64,000 bases of DNA from Coprinus comatus (lineage: Eukaryota; Basidiomycota; Agaricomycetes; Agaricales; Agaricaceae). A program made the position numbers and the translations under genes. Positions 34,706 through 45,793 of this stretch are shown here, piece after piece (the stretch's first letter is position 1; the number at the start of each line of letters is the position of its first letter). Under the pieces are notes generated by a model. That model made no database searches. It saw only the letters and a list, made by a program, of their open reading frames with translations, and was not told the origin of the DNA. The stretch is from NCBI GenBank assembly GCA_034638255.1, contig JAWPGT010000015.1, positions 248,001 through 312,000 of the forward strand, read 5' to 3'.

Positions 34706-36223
34706 GTTGTGCTGGTGATATACTATTTCAAGCTCTCAAGTCGAGTGGGAATCTGGTAGTTAGGAGGGAACACAAGGTTGGATACCAGTTACGATATAAG
34801 ATCTGGGTTTGAAATCAATTACTATTTGTGTCTACATAGATCTTTGCCAGAAATGTATACCATGTATACCATTTTTTGCTGTGATATCATAGGGAGCTTG
34901 GCAACATGGGATGGCGAGATTCAAGGACGATAAATCAACGTTTTTCAACCCCGATTTTGATCCCGACGAGCGAGAAAAAAAAACAATTTTGAGATATTTG
35001 AGCTTACTCTTGAATTAGAAAGGAGCAAAATCTTTAAAGTAGTGTTCCGTGGATCGCTATTAATGAGGCATTCAGGAATATTTTCTCCTGATACTACTGA
35101 ATCAAGTACTCCGATTTCTTCTTTTCCATCAACGTCCTTCCTCGTTGAACTTCTTTGCTTCACCCAAGCGTACGGGGAAACGTATAACTCAACGCAAATG
35201 GTAATCCACCCATAGCAGGAGTAACTTCTCCTAGAATATTCTCTGTCAAGATAATTTTGAATACTCAACAGGATTTGAAATCTCTTGAAGCTAACTCATT
35301 ATGAATGGATCACAATTAATGTGCGATCCGAACTCTGAGATAACAAGTATTGCGGAGCGGTGAGAACTTTAGCCCACATTAAGTACCAAGTAAGAGACCA
35401 GGTACTATGCCATGTCCGAGTCAACCCCACTCGTTATCGGTCAAGCTTCCCGTGCCCGAATGGAATAGTCATCATTCAACATATCAATAAAGTGACATCC
35501 TACCGGCAGTACATAATTGGCTTCTAAAGGGACGTCGTATGCAATGGAAAGTCGGTTATTAAGTAGGAAGTACCCACAGGTACCCACTGTGGAATGAACC
35601 CGGATTTTGACTGCGATCGGCGCTGGATTTTGATCCGACTCAGGGGTAACTGTCTGTAACTGTCATTCTCCTACTCATTAGCATATCAGAGAGCATATCC
35701 TCACGGGCGAGCACACTGGAATTCCAACTGTTGTGAATATACGGAGTAACGTGTCAGATGCGAGTGGCCAGCACTCCGAAAGCTAGTAATTGGCCATGGC
35801 CTTGCCACATTTTGCCGGGTGTCCTAAGTTCGAAAGGATACACTGGGATACGCCGTTTATGGTGTCCCCTAATAATATCATGTCATACATACGGAGTATA
35901 GCTATTGGTGCGGAAAAACCTCGTGCAGCTTATCGGCCGAGCATACCAATAACTATTCATTGGCATAGAAAGTCGGCCCTCGTACGCGCCTCGAAGTAGC
36001 TTAGTAGCTGTTACCGTATATACCCATCATGTATCATTTACGACTTTCGATGTAAGTGACGACAGCTGTACGATCTCGCAGCATCAGAAACGAACGTTTT
36101 CAAGTTGAAGGTTATTCTTGGGTTATTCCGGTGTGCCTCCACGTGACTTCTGCTTGATCATTTGCCCCTGGGGTACTTAAATCATTGCGTCAACATTTGG
36201 AGACAACCTCATCTATATCCACC
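34706..36223. other. Spacer with DUF4246 relic and transaldolase promoter
   Basis: Apart from the relic at 35065-35285 no gene is seen. A plus frame at 35790-35999 has no family resemblance. Confidence 0.45.
35065..35285 (-). pseudogene. Decayed fragment of a second DUF4246 gene
   Basis: Aligns by eye with the 3' end of the adjacent DUF4246 gene (about 32677-32910) in the same orientation: ggcattca followed by ttctcctgat, then aatggtaatccac, catagcagg and taacttctcc, in the same order, with a deletion of a few tens of bases between them. No open frame is left. It is the remnant of a tandem duplicate. Confidence 0.6.
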
Positions 36224-37600
36224 ATGTCCTCCTCTCTCGACCTTCTCAAACAGTCCGGTACAGTTGTTGTCTCCGACTCAGGAGACTTTGAATGTTTGTC
36301 AATTTCATCTGTAGTTTCATACACTTTATATTGATGGTCAATGTTTAGCTATCGATGTCTACAAGCCCCAGGTAATGGTTTGCTGATCGATCCAAAGTAC
36401 GACGGGCAGTAGTACTTACACAGTAATAGGATGCTACTACCAATCCTTCTTTGATCCTGGCTGCTGCCAACAAACCTGGATATGCACGCCTCATTGATAC
36501 CGCTATTCAATACGGTATTGCCCAAGGTGGTAATGTCTACAACCAAGTTGAGCATGCCACTGACAGACTTGTGAGTTTCCGTATGTCAATATATGAAACC
36601 GGCATATTAACTATGTATTTAGTTGGTGGAATTTGGCAAGGCGATCTTGGAAATCATCCCTGGGCGTGTCTCCACTGAGGTCGACGCTCGTTTGTCTTTC
36701 GACAAAGAGGCCACAAAGAAAAAGGTGTGTGTCATCCACCGATTATCAAGATTACTGTATCCTAATTTAGATATGCGATCAAGGCCAAGGAATTGATCGC
36801 TCTCTATGAATCTGTCGGTGTATCGAAAGATCGTGTACTCATCAAGATCGCCTCTACTTGGGAAGGTATCCAAGCTGCTAGGGAACTCGAGCGTGACGAT
36901 AGCATCCACTGCAACTTGACCTTGCTCTTTGGCTTCGGTCAAGCCGTTGCATGTGCTGAAGCTGGTGTTACTTTGATCTCACCCTTCGTCGGCCGTGTAC
37001 GTCCCATTGTCCTTTACGTTCAATTTTGCGTTGCTAATGATCAGGATTACCATATCTCTAGATTCTTGACTGGTACAAGAAGAATACTGGCAAGAACTAC
37101 GAAGGTGATGAAGACCCAGGTGTCATCTCTGTCAAGAAGATTTTCAATTACTACAAGCAACATGGCTATAAGACAATCGTCATGGGTGCTTCTTTCCGAA
37201 ACGTATGTGAATATTCATCCCTCTATTTCACAATACTAATGTTATTCTTTTTAGACTGGTGAAATCAAGGCCCTCGCTGGTGTTGACTTCTTGACCATTT
37301 CCCCGGCATTGCTCGAGGAACTCAAGAACTCAACAGTCCCCGTCCCCAAGAAACTGGACTCCAACAATGGTGGGTCCATTGAATCGATTTTATTATTTGT
37401 GTTACTCATCGTCCTTTGTAGCCGCTGCTCAACCCATCGCTAAGGTGACCTACGTTGACAATGAACCTGAGTTCCGATGGACACTCTTACAAGACCAGAT
37501 GGCCTTTGACAAGTTGCATGAGGGTATCAAGAAGTTCGCTGAGGATGGTGAGACCCTCAAGAGCCTCTTGTGCGAGAAGATCTCTGCTTTGCAAAAATAA
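36224..37600 (+). CDS. TAL1: Transaldolase (pentose phosphate pathway)
   Basis: Eight exons (36224-36293, 36349-36371, 36430-36570, 36623-36726, 36771-36996, 37062-37202, 37255-37369, 37422-37600) encode 332 residues, the usual length. The enzyme moves a dihydroxyacetone unit between sedoheptulose-7-phosphate and glyceraldehyde-3-phosphate in the cytosol. Family motifs are [45 protein letters not shown] with the Schiff-base lysine, [51 protein letters not shown] and [16 protein letters not shown] 23-nt microexon codes SIDVYKPQ. The intron at 36727-36770 is only 44 bp and its donor is ambiguous between two overlapping GTGT sites; the chosen one inserts VY before AIKAKEL. Confidence 0.95.
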
Positions 37601-38098
37601 AAAGATGAAAAAGAGGAGAACATCTCTTGATGTTTGTCGTTCGACTTAATGTGTATTACTGTCAAATATAGATTTACATTTCTGTGACATTCGATTGACT
37701 TTTGGATAATGACGATATACCGATATTTCCTAAACATTGAATTCCCTGTTGTTTGGTAAAGGAGGTGGCAGTGCTAGTAAATCGTAACAGAATCGACCGA
37801 CATTACTAAAACAATGAAATGTGAACTGTTTCGCGTGTAACAAAGCAGTGCAACTGAGACAGCTTCAGGACTTGCTCGGGGCCTTCTGTGGTCGCCAGAT
37901 GGTATTGTAAGTACTTGGCAGTGAACAGCATTTCAATATTCAATTCAAATATCTCCTACTTCTTTGCCCGGGAATTTCCTATAACGGCATGGAGCTGAAA
38001 GTAGACAGTTATATATATATATCACTCTTGTGCACGACTGTACATCCTACTTCATTAGCTTTTCAACCCACATTATTGATATCCACCAAACTTCGCCA
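37601..38098. other. Spacer upstream of small acidic-protein gene
   Basis: Contains the transaldolase 3' end and, near 38010-38020, a TATATATA run about 85 bp before the next ATG, a possible TATA element. No other feature seen. Confidence 0.4.
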
Positions 38099-38901
38099 AT
38101 GACAGCCCCTGTTACTTCACCCGAAAATAGAGATAGGTAAGCTGTCATTGTTGCTTGTATAGATCCAACCATCCGATGTTGCAACTCCATAATTTCTATG
38201 TGTACATTTACTATGGGAGGACAATGATATGTTGATATTGGAATTTGGTGAACTAATCGTGATTATGTGCTTAGTAGATTAGACGAAACAGTCACAAGAA
38301 AAGAAATGGACAAGATTATCGATGGCGAAGAAAACTCATCGGAACCAGCTGAGTAAGTTCTTACTATTTAGTTTCCCGATAGAACGGAAGTTGAAAATAT
38401 CAGGCATATTAATGAGGATGTAGATCATGGTATCGTCGATAGTAACGAGGAGCAACGGTGAGTTCACTGAAACTTGTGTAAGGTCTAACAATTAACATAA
38501 AATAAAAACAGAATCGATTTACCTGCAGAAGTGGATCCTTCAAACGAGCCATCTGAGTGAGTTACTGTTCCTTTCTGTCTTATTCTGCCTCCGCAATGAG
38601 GTCATGTGTGTGAAGTGGGCTAACGACGTGTTACCTTTTGTTTAGATGGGACGCAACACCTCCTGTCGTGTAAGTCTGCCAAAAGTCCTACAAAAAGCGA
38701 GGCTGACTCTTCGGCACTTGCTTCATTGTTCATTATTATTAAACATCCACTGACGGCCAATTCGTGTCCGAAAAACTGAATTATGTTACATCAAAATGTA
38801 GGGGTGGAAGAGGACCAAAGGATGATCCGAACTTGGGTGTGAAATGCGGGGGAAATGCACCTCCTGGCGTTAAAGTTAAACCTAAACCATCGACTAGATA
38901 G
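38099..38901 (+). CDS. Small acidic protein from six short exons, unknown
   Basis: Exons 38099-38136, 38275-38352, 38404-38457, 38512-38556, 38646-38669 and 38802-38901 give 112 residues. All five introns are GT-AG and all are phase 2, so each internal exon (78, 54, 45 and 24 nt) is a multiple of three and could be skipped without a frame change. The N-terminal two thirds is strongly acidic (clusters such as DGEEN, NEDVDHG, NEEQR and PAEVDPSNEPSEW); the C-terminus turns basic and glycine/proline-rich (GGRGPKDDPNLG, NAPPGVKVKPKPSTR) with a single Cys. No signal peptide, membrane segment or CaaX end. No family recognised. The perfect frame agreement at five junctions makes a real gene likely despite its size. 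Confidence 0.7.
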
Positions 38902-41900
38902 TAGAAATAGTGGTAAATAGTGGGGGGGGGGGATCAGATCCCCATCCTGTTATCTTACTTATAATCGACACTGTCTTATATTGATTTTTCTTTCCATGCT
39001 TCCACCTTGGGAGTATATATGAATTTTCCGGTGGACATATCCAAAGTTTCAACATGATAAATATGGCGTCATAGAGCCATGTGTATTAATACCCTCTGTT
39101 ACAGAACTTTTTGAATTTCAACATCCATCGCCCACTTCTTCCTTCATACCTAAAGCTCTTGGATCTCGTACGGACGTTTGTAAGCCAGTGAGTACTGATG
39201 ATGGAATTTAGGTTTTTTTTCAAATATATCACACGGAGTCCTGGTACGAACAGCAATATATAGTATTGGGCCTCTGGTTTATATTCAACCAGCAACCAGC
39301 CTACTCTCCAGAAATCACTGACTATCTTGTCTGGCTATACTGGTCGGATGCAGAAGTGGTAGATTAAGACAATTGTACAGCATCATCCGCTATTCAGCAA
39401 CCCAGGCCATATATATGACAACTACTTGAAACACCTAATGTGCAACGATACGGTATAGTGAACCTATGAAGGACCAGCACACTTTGCAAATCCCTTGGTT
39501 CAACTTAGAACATATCCTGTTGTACTGCTGCTCGGAACTTGTTACCCTGTAGCACTTATTCCCATACACCAGTCTACACACGTTATTTATATCATTTGTT
39601 TTTCAGTGATCTGAAATGTATGATCGTGGATCCATTTTACTACACATATGCATTGTACAGTACACCTGCCAACGCAAATGATTGATTCGATCAATACCAA
39701 CATGGTCCTGCATACATGAAATCCCCCAACCTGCCTAAAGTTCCCATCCCCACGTCACGTATTTGGATATACCGATTCATCGAGAAATGGGCATCAATAT
39801 TCAATTAAACAGGTTCCCTGTTGATTATTTGAGGTCCCGAGAACGGCTCTCGGTGGAATTAAAGTCCAGCGACTCTGTCAGATTATGTGTGCTTCCGAAG
39901 ATAATCTAAATATTAAAGCCGATGTAAACGTATAGACAATATGGTGACAAAACTGTCGTGGTATACGTTTCGCTAAATCTGGGTCGTGTCAAATGATATT
40001 ATTGATAACCATTCGAAGCCTACTAAGATGATGCCGAGATCGAAGGAGTGCTGTATGTAACACCATCAGAGCGCCTATTCAGCTTCCACTCTCAAGATCC
40101 AATGTAACTCCGACGCTTTCGCACATTGTACCATAGAAATAAGCCATAAATTATCACGATAAAATGCCTAGGGATAAATCGAGTCGTTGATTCACTGAGG
40201 TTGGAGATGCGGAACTCCATGATAAGAACTGTACTCCCGAATTGCTCAGACCAGATCAAGACGAACAAGCTTGCGGCGTGGAGCCGGGCTCAAGGATATC
40301 CAGATTAGGACTAATTTCGTTTTTGTTACCTCCAGGCAAGATTGATACTCTCAAATGTTCCGGAACCTACAGGACTCCATGCGACTTGAAGATTATGATC
40401 ATCCCATTTTCTCCTCTTCTCTTCCAGTACTTATTTAACTGGCAATCAAATGTAGAACCACCGAAGAACAGAACAGTTTCCCGAATCATAATGCTGAAAC
40501 GCTTCTTTTTTGAGTCTGGGGGTAATTGATTGATGGTATGCAGCCAGCCTCGTTGTTCAGACGGCTGACTATGTCCGACTTTCACATCTTGAACTTAAGT
40601 GCAAAAAGGTGACTCCAGAAGCTTCTACGAACAGGTAGAACATGGAGGAAACGGAACATATAAGGATGCTAATAAGTTTAGGTATTCAAAGACGGAGGAA
40701 TCCGCTGCGTAGAGCCTTCAAGCTTCAATGCCTACTACGGATACAAAGAGTGATTTGAGTTTTGATAGACGAAAATCGCTCCATCTTACCGTTTGCCGGT
40801 GACAATCAAAACTGTTTTCTATGGTGCTGGCATTAGCGAAGTACGAAGAATTTAAGAAAATTAATGAACCACAACTAAATTTCCGTGAAAGCTCTTAGTA
40901 ATAGTTCATGGGTAAATGCGGTGGGTCTGCTATTACCACTAAATCCATCTAAATATCAGTTCTTGATTTCCATAGTTGAGTAAGAACCTCCTTTCTTTCA
41001 ATCTGAAACGCTTCTCAACCTTTGTATATCCTAGCCAATGGGAACAGTAATGTCCAATCCAATGGGCCATCATACGTCATGCACATCTTCTACTTCATCA
41101 ACCTATCCCCAGTCTTACCATTGTAGAACCCGAATATCTCAAGTTATTTGTAGATATCACTCTATGGTTAATTTCCAGGATTCTCAATGAGAAAAGATGC
41201 CGATATTCTCAGGATGTCTAACAATTGGGGATATAATGAGTATCTCCAGGACCCTCGACAGATTCACTAACCCTGATACTGAATGCAAATTGACCCCGAC
41301 CTGAGGCGTTTTTTGTGGTACCGTAACGGTCAGTAGTTGAGTAAGTTGTAAATGATTTAAGGGGGCTTGTGTTGCAGAAAATCACCAGAGTGTGGACGGA
41401 CAAAAACCACGCCCAACGTAGCAATCTATTAATACAACAAATCTCAAGAGGCTCTTCGGAGATTGATTGAGAGACCTTGGAAAGAAGTTGTAACCTGTTA
41501 TAACCGATCATCATCATCATCACCATCTTATACAAATTATATACGCCCTCATGACTTGGACACCAGTGGTGTCAGAAGGTGTTTAAAGAACGTAGATGGT
41601 CATACATGTCGAGAATCTCGCCCCAGTTGTTTGTTCACCGGGCGCCAACATCTGACAGAGTTTCCATAGATTTAACCTTGAGCGGCCCGAATTTCAAGCT
41701 TGGACACTGAATGATCCAACTAAGTTTTAATCCTCCTTTAGTAACGGTGCAATAATGGGCGAATTATTGAAAAATCATTGTCCACATGTATTGATTACGC
41801 CATTACAACATGAGAGATTGAGGTGAACAATTAGAATACCAGAATCGATATCTGAGCCACTGGTTGTACCCTCCCACAAACCACGAGCATTCCCCCGCGT

Positions 41901-42605
41901 CAGCCTCGTGTTAAGTTACTCCTTGCAGACCCCATCGAATTATTGAACTTCCATTTGATGCCTGGGGCTTAAGGTTATTGTAAGCCTGGGCAGGGCACGT
42001 TGCATAAATGAGTCATATTTAACATTCTCTCAATCTCAACAAGAATTTGTGGGTTCAAATTGGCTGCAAATACAGCTTTTAGACACTGATTGAATATGAA
42101 ATATTTTTGAGTTTTTATCCGATCGTCACATTTTTTGCAGAAAAGGAAACAGAGTTGTAATTATATATGTGAGATCATGATTGCATTTATCTGTTAAACC
42201 CATGTGGAAGAGATTCCAGTGCTGTGTTTCATGATCATCAAAGACCCTCCTGGGCTTCGGAACATTTCCCGAAGAATGGCATTACTCAAGACAAAAAGAA
42301 TTTATTCTCCCCAAACTTATTTACTCGACGCGGCAAGAGAGAAATAGACAGAGACAGAGAGACAGAATGGGGTATCCATATGTACATGGGAGGTGTAAAT
42401 AGTTACAAAAAATTCCTGTTACAACACGCTAATCTTACACTTTGGTTACATTGTTTGATGGTGGAGGCTTAGAATTTGAAGAGGTAAAGACGACAATGGT
42501 TGGCGGTGAAATGAAGAATGAGGGACCATTACATCATGTTCATGTGGTAGCAGGCTTTTATGTGGTTGAATTAGTAGGCGATTTTGGCTTCTAGACGGGA
42601 GAACA
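38902..42605. other. Long gene-poor stretch
   Basis: About 3.7 kb without a supported gene. It begins with a run of 11 G at 38922-38932 and is otherwise A+T-rich and unique to the eye. Frames at 40242-40529, 41218-41535 and 42224-42472 have no family resemblance. It could contain decayed sequence that I cannot identify. Confidence 0.5.
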
Positions 42606-43495
42606 TCATACCGGTAGAAGATCGCTATTGTATCCAGGATCATAATCTTCCGGTGGTTGATCTGGAGAGGTAGAGACGAAAAATTTGAGACCGCCAGAAG
42701 GATTTCCATGTGTCATGCATAATTCGAACAATTCACTATCGCTTAGAGGATCACCGAGGGCAAGGGAGCCGATTTCAGACGGATATACGGCGAAACTGGC
42801 ATGCCAATCATCGGGGATGCTAAGCTGTAGGGCAATGTAAGCTATAATGCGTAGATGAAACAATGGCTTGCCGGTATACCTTCGAATAGATGCGTTCTCG
42901 TATACAAGAGCCATCGGGGGCACCAGTTGCGTCCACAACCCTATATTGCTCTCCATTGCAGCTTACAACTAGTCGTATCGTGTGTTGAATAGTCTGAGTC
43001 CTGTTTGATCCATTTAGCTGGGACGACTTCGTACAAAGGGAACCAACGTACATGGTGGTAGTCGGGAAATAGTCAGGGAACTATTGTGCCAGGAGGCTTT
43101 TATGTGTGGTGAGATGGACATCAACGGATGTAGATTGCCCTTTTGCATCAGCAACTGACAAGAACAAATATAACATCTAGCGCAGGACCGCCGTGATTAA
43201 ATTTGATTTTCGCCATTTGTATATATTGATATATGAAAGTATGTGAAACATCCGCGTCACAAGAGTCCTCTTGGTGACCGGGAATGGCATGAAAAGTATA
43301 TAAAAAATGCGCCCAGTCTGAAAGTGGTAGCTGTGATGTCAGTAGAAATGTTGTCTGAGTAGGGAGGATTAGCAAGTACAGGTTTTCGTTGAATAAAGCA
43401 TCTTCTTGACGCTCCAAAGGATCTGCGATCCTTATGGGTGCTATCGAACAGATTGGAACTCCTTTTGATATTATCCTATCAGATCCAAGTATCAT
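42606..43495 (-). CDS. Hypothetical protein with possible ubiquitin-like domain
   Basis: Minus-strand exons 43495-43160, 43080-42880 and 42824-42606 give 251 residues; introns of 79 and 55 bp both keep phase 0. The C-terminal half reads like a compact alpha/beta domain of ubiquitin-like type: IRLVVSCNGEQYRVVDATG, PDGSCIRERIYSKLSIPDDW, ASFAVYPSEIGSLALGDPLS, DSELFELCM and GGLKFFVSTSPDQPPEDYDP, followed by a short polar end. The pattern of a predicted strand pair, helix and PLSDSELFELC resembles domains I have seen in unnamed basidiomycete proteins. The N-terminal half has no motif that I recognise and its start could lie further upstream. Function unknown. Confidence 0.5.
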
Positions 43496-44278
43496 AAAAT
43501 GTTAGTTAGAAGCATGGAAGAGAGTTGTGATTATGTCACAATGAGCTCACACCTAGTGACCGGTCGGAGCCCTCCGATATCGGCCCTTTATTTGGTGAGT
43601 TCCGTTCCAGACCGGGTTTTGCTGGGGGAAATTCTGCGGATTGATCTTTTCAGCTTTAGCGGTGCACGGCTATTTTATCTTACTACCATCCATCACCCAT
43701 ATCTCCGATAGATATGTGGTTTAATAACATCTCACCTTCTGGTATCAACGAACACGCAACCCTCGGGCTCATTCCCGGGTACCAGAACAACGAAAGCCGA
43801 GACCCACGTTTCTCTAGGACCACGTTAAAGGCCTAAATGAATGCCAGTGGCAATCTAACAGCCAGATCATGCCCGAGGCATGCGCTATCTTATCGACTTT
43901 GTTGCAAGGTTACCAGGAATGTTCTATAGTGACTCGCCAATCGTATGGTGGATGTTCGTAGAGATGGCCTAACAATATTCAAACACCTCGTGCATCGTCT
44001 AAATGATTCTGATCATAGACTTCTGTTCCATCCAATCATATCTGTCAACAAACGCGCGACCCACTCGGTCATGGTAAGCTTTCTCGCTATGTTTCGCCAT
44101 CACGTGCATAGAATACTTGGGATTCGTCATCTTATCGCGCAAAAATTAGTGAGATAGAAACAGTGGTTCAAAGGTATAAAGGTTCCCAGAACATTCGTTG
44201 GAAAAGTATCAACAAACTACTGCCTTTTTCTCTCCAAACAACAAAGACTTTCCACTTCTTCCTTCGTCCTCTACAATC
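43496..44278. other. Spacer upstream of peroxiredoxin
   Basis: No gene seen. Short plus-strand frames at 43499-43711 and 43945-44157 are unsupported. The last 100 bp are the peroxiredoxin promoter and a pyrimidine-rich leader. Confidence 0.45.
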
Positions 44279-45108
44279 ATGTCTATCCAAGTCGGCCAAA
44301 CCATCCCTGAAGGTACCTTCAAGTACATTGCCTATACGCCTGAGCTCGAGGACAAGGTCAGCATTAATCCATAACCATAATGTTTATACCTATCTAACTT
44401 ATCGACTTATAGCTTGCTTGCGGTGTCCGTAAGTATCAATTGAAACCTCCAAGTATAACCACACAAACTCAATATTCAATCAATATGTACAGCCATTGAC
44501 TACAGCACCAATGAATGGAAGGGTAAGAAAGTCCTCGTCATCTCCGTTCCAGGAGCCTTCACTGTACGTCAATAATATTCCTCGGCATCACAACAAAACT
44601 CAGTGACTTCCTTTTCCCGCCCAAAATAGCCCACCTGCCACGCCAACCATCTCCCTCCTTTCGTTCAAAAGTACGACGAATTCAAGGCCAAAGGAATTGA
44701 TACCGTCGTTGTCCTCGCTGCTAACGATGTCTTCGTTATGAGCGGTTGGGCTCGCGTTGAAGGTCTCGGAGACAAAGTAAATAACCCCCTTTTTCTTTTT
44801 TTTAATTAACCTTTTCTAATTTTCACTTCCCTTTAGATCTTGGCAGTTTCCGATGTCAATGCTAAATGGTCCGAATCTCTTGGTCTTAGCAAAGATCTCT
44901 CTGCCGTCGGTTTCGGTATTCGTACCGGAAGATACGCTCTTATCATCGATGACCTCGTTGTTTCCCAAGTCTTCGTAAGTTTTCCACCCATCCACACACT
45001 TTCTCTCCCAAGCTCACCTCACTGCTTTCTTCCTTCAAAAAAAAACAGGCTGAAGAGGGACTCGACGTCAGCGTATCTAGCGCTGACAACATCCTGTCTA
45101 AGCTCTAA
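44279..45108 (+). CDS. Peroxiredoxin, type II/Prx5 group (AHP1/PMP20-like)
   Basis: Six exons (44279-44356, 44413-44428, 44493-44563, 44630-44776, 44837-44974, 45049-45108) encode 169 residues, the normal size of this family. The active-site segment PGAFTPTCHANHLPPF carries the peroxidatic cysteine C58; C29 could be a second redox residue. Other family marks are VVVLAANDVFVMSGW, ILAVSDVNAKWSESLGL, GFGIRTGRYALIIDD and the final VSSADNILSKL. The enzyme reduces peroxides with thiols and would act in the cytosol, or in peroxisomes if targeted, but the C-terminus SKL at the very end is exactly a type 1 peroxisomal targeting signal. This supports a PMP20-like peroxisomal location. Exon 2 is only 16 nt. 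Confidence 0.95.
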
Positions 45109-45793
45109 AAAAAGAGGCTTTTAGTAGATATGCTATTTTTGTTTATACCTCGCTTTCCAGCATATTTGTGTATGATACCTGAGTAGAACAATAGAGAGAT
45201 TGATTTATGCGCCGACTTTTTTTTCATGATTGAGAACCCGAACATACGTCACTATCATGATTGGTCTATAAATACTCGTCAGATCTCCCTCCAAATCACT
45301 CTTGATTGTTTAATTTCTCGTTGCTCTTTCTCCATGTAACCACGTTCTTTCTCAGAATATCTTCTCTTAGTATTTCTTGCCCAGGACATCTTATGGGAGT
45401 AATCGTTATCTATGAATCGTAATATACAGTGGATACCCATAAACGAATCACAATGAATGAATGGGGTTGATAATTCCCTGGAACTATTATACATACAAGA
45501 AAAAAAAGTGATAGTGACAATAGACGGTCCTCGACAATGCTGCAAGTAAGTATATGAAAAAGGCCTATACATATTAGCTTGACAGAGAAAGACAAAATAT
45601 TTGCGGAAAAATTGACCCTGAACAAAGAAACAAGGATTTTGAAAAACCGAAAACCGAAAGTCGAAAGTCGAAAAAAATTGAGATGCGGATAAAGTAAAAT
45701 GCAAAACTACCAAAAGGAAGAAGAAAAAAAAGTAAAAATGAACACTTTGGAAAACCAGCAAAAAAAAAAGACCAAGAACAAGAAAATAAACCA
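45109..45793. other. Convergent spacer
   Basis: Between the 3' ends of the peroxiredoxin and TMEM184 genes. Rich in A and T runs. The long minus-strand frame at 45279-45803 is Phe-rich low-complexity read-through and is not called. Confidence 0.5.

Noticed and set aside
35790..35999. Plus frame of 69 residues upstream of transaldolase
   Set aside because: No family match and no promoter or splice context.
38099..38901. Small acidic gene as a mating pheromone precursor
   Set aside because: There is no C-terminal CaaX motif; it ends in PKPSTR.
40242..40529. 95-residue plus frame
   Set aside because: No homology pattern, no splice context, and an overlapping frame on the other strand of similar length.
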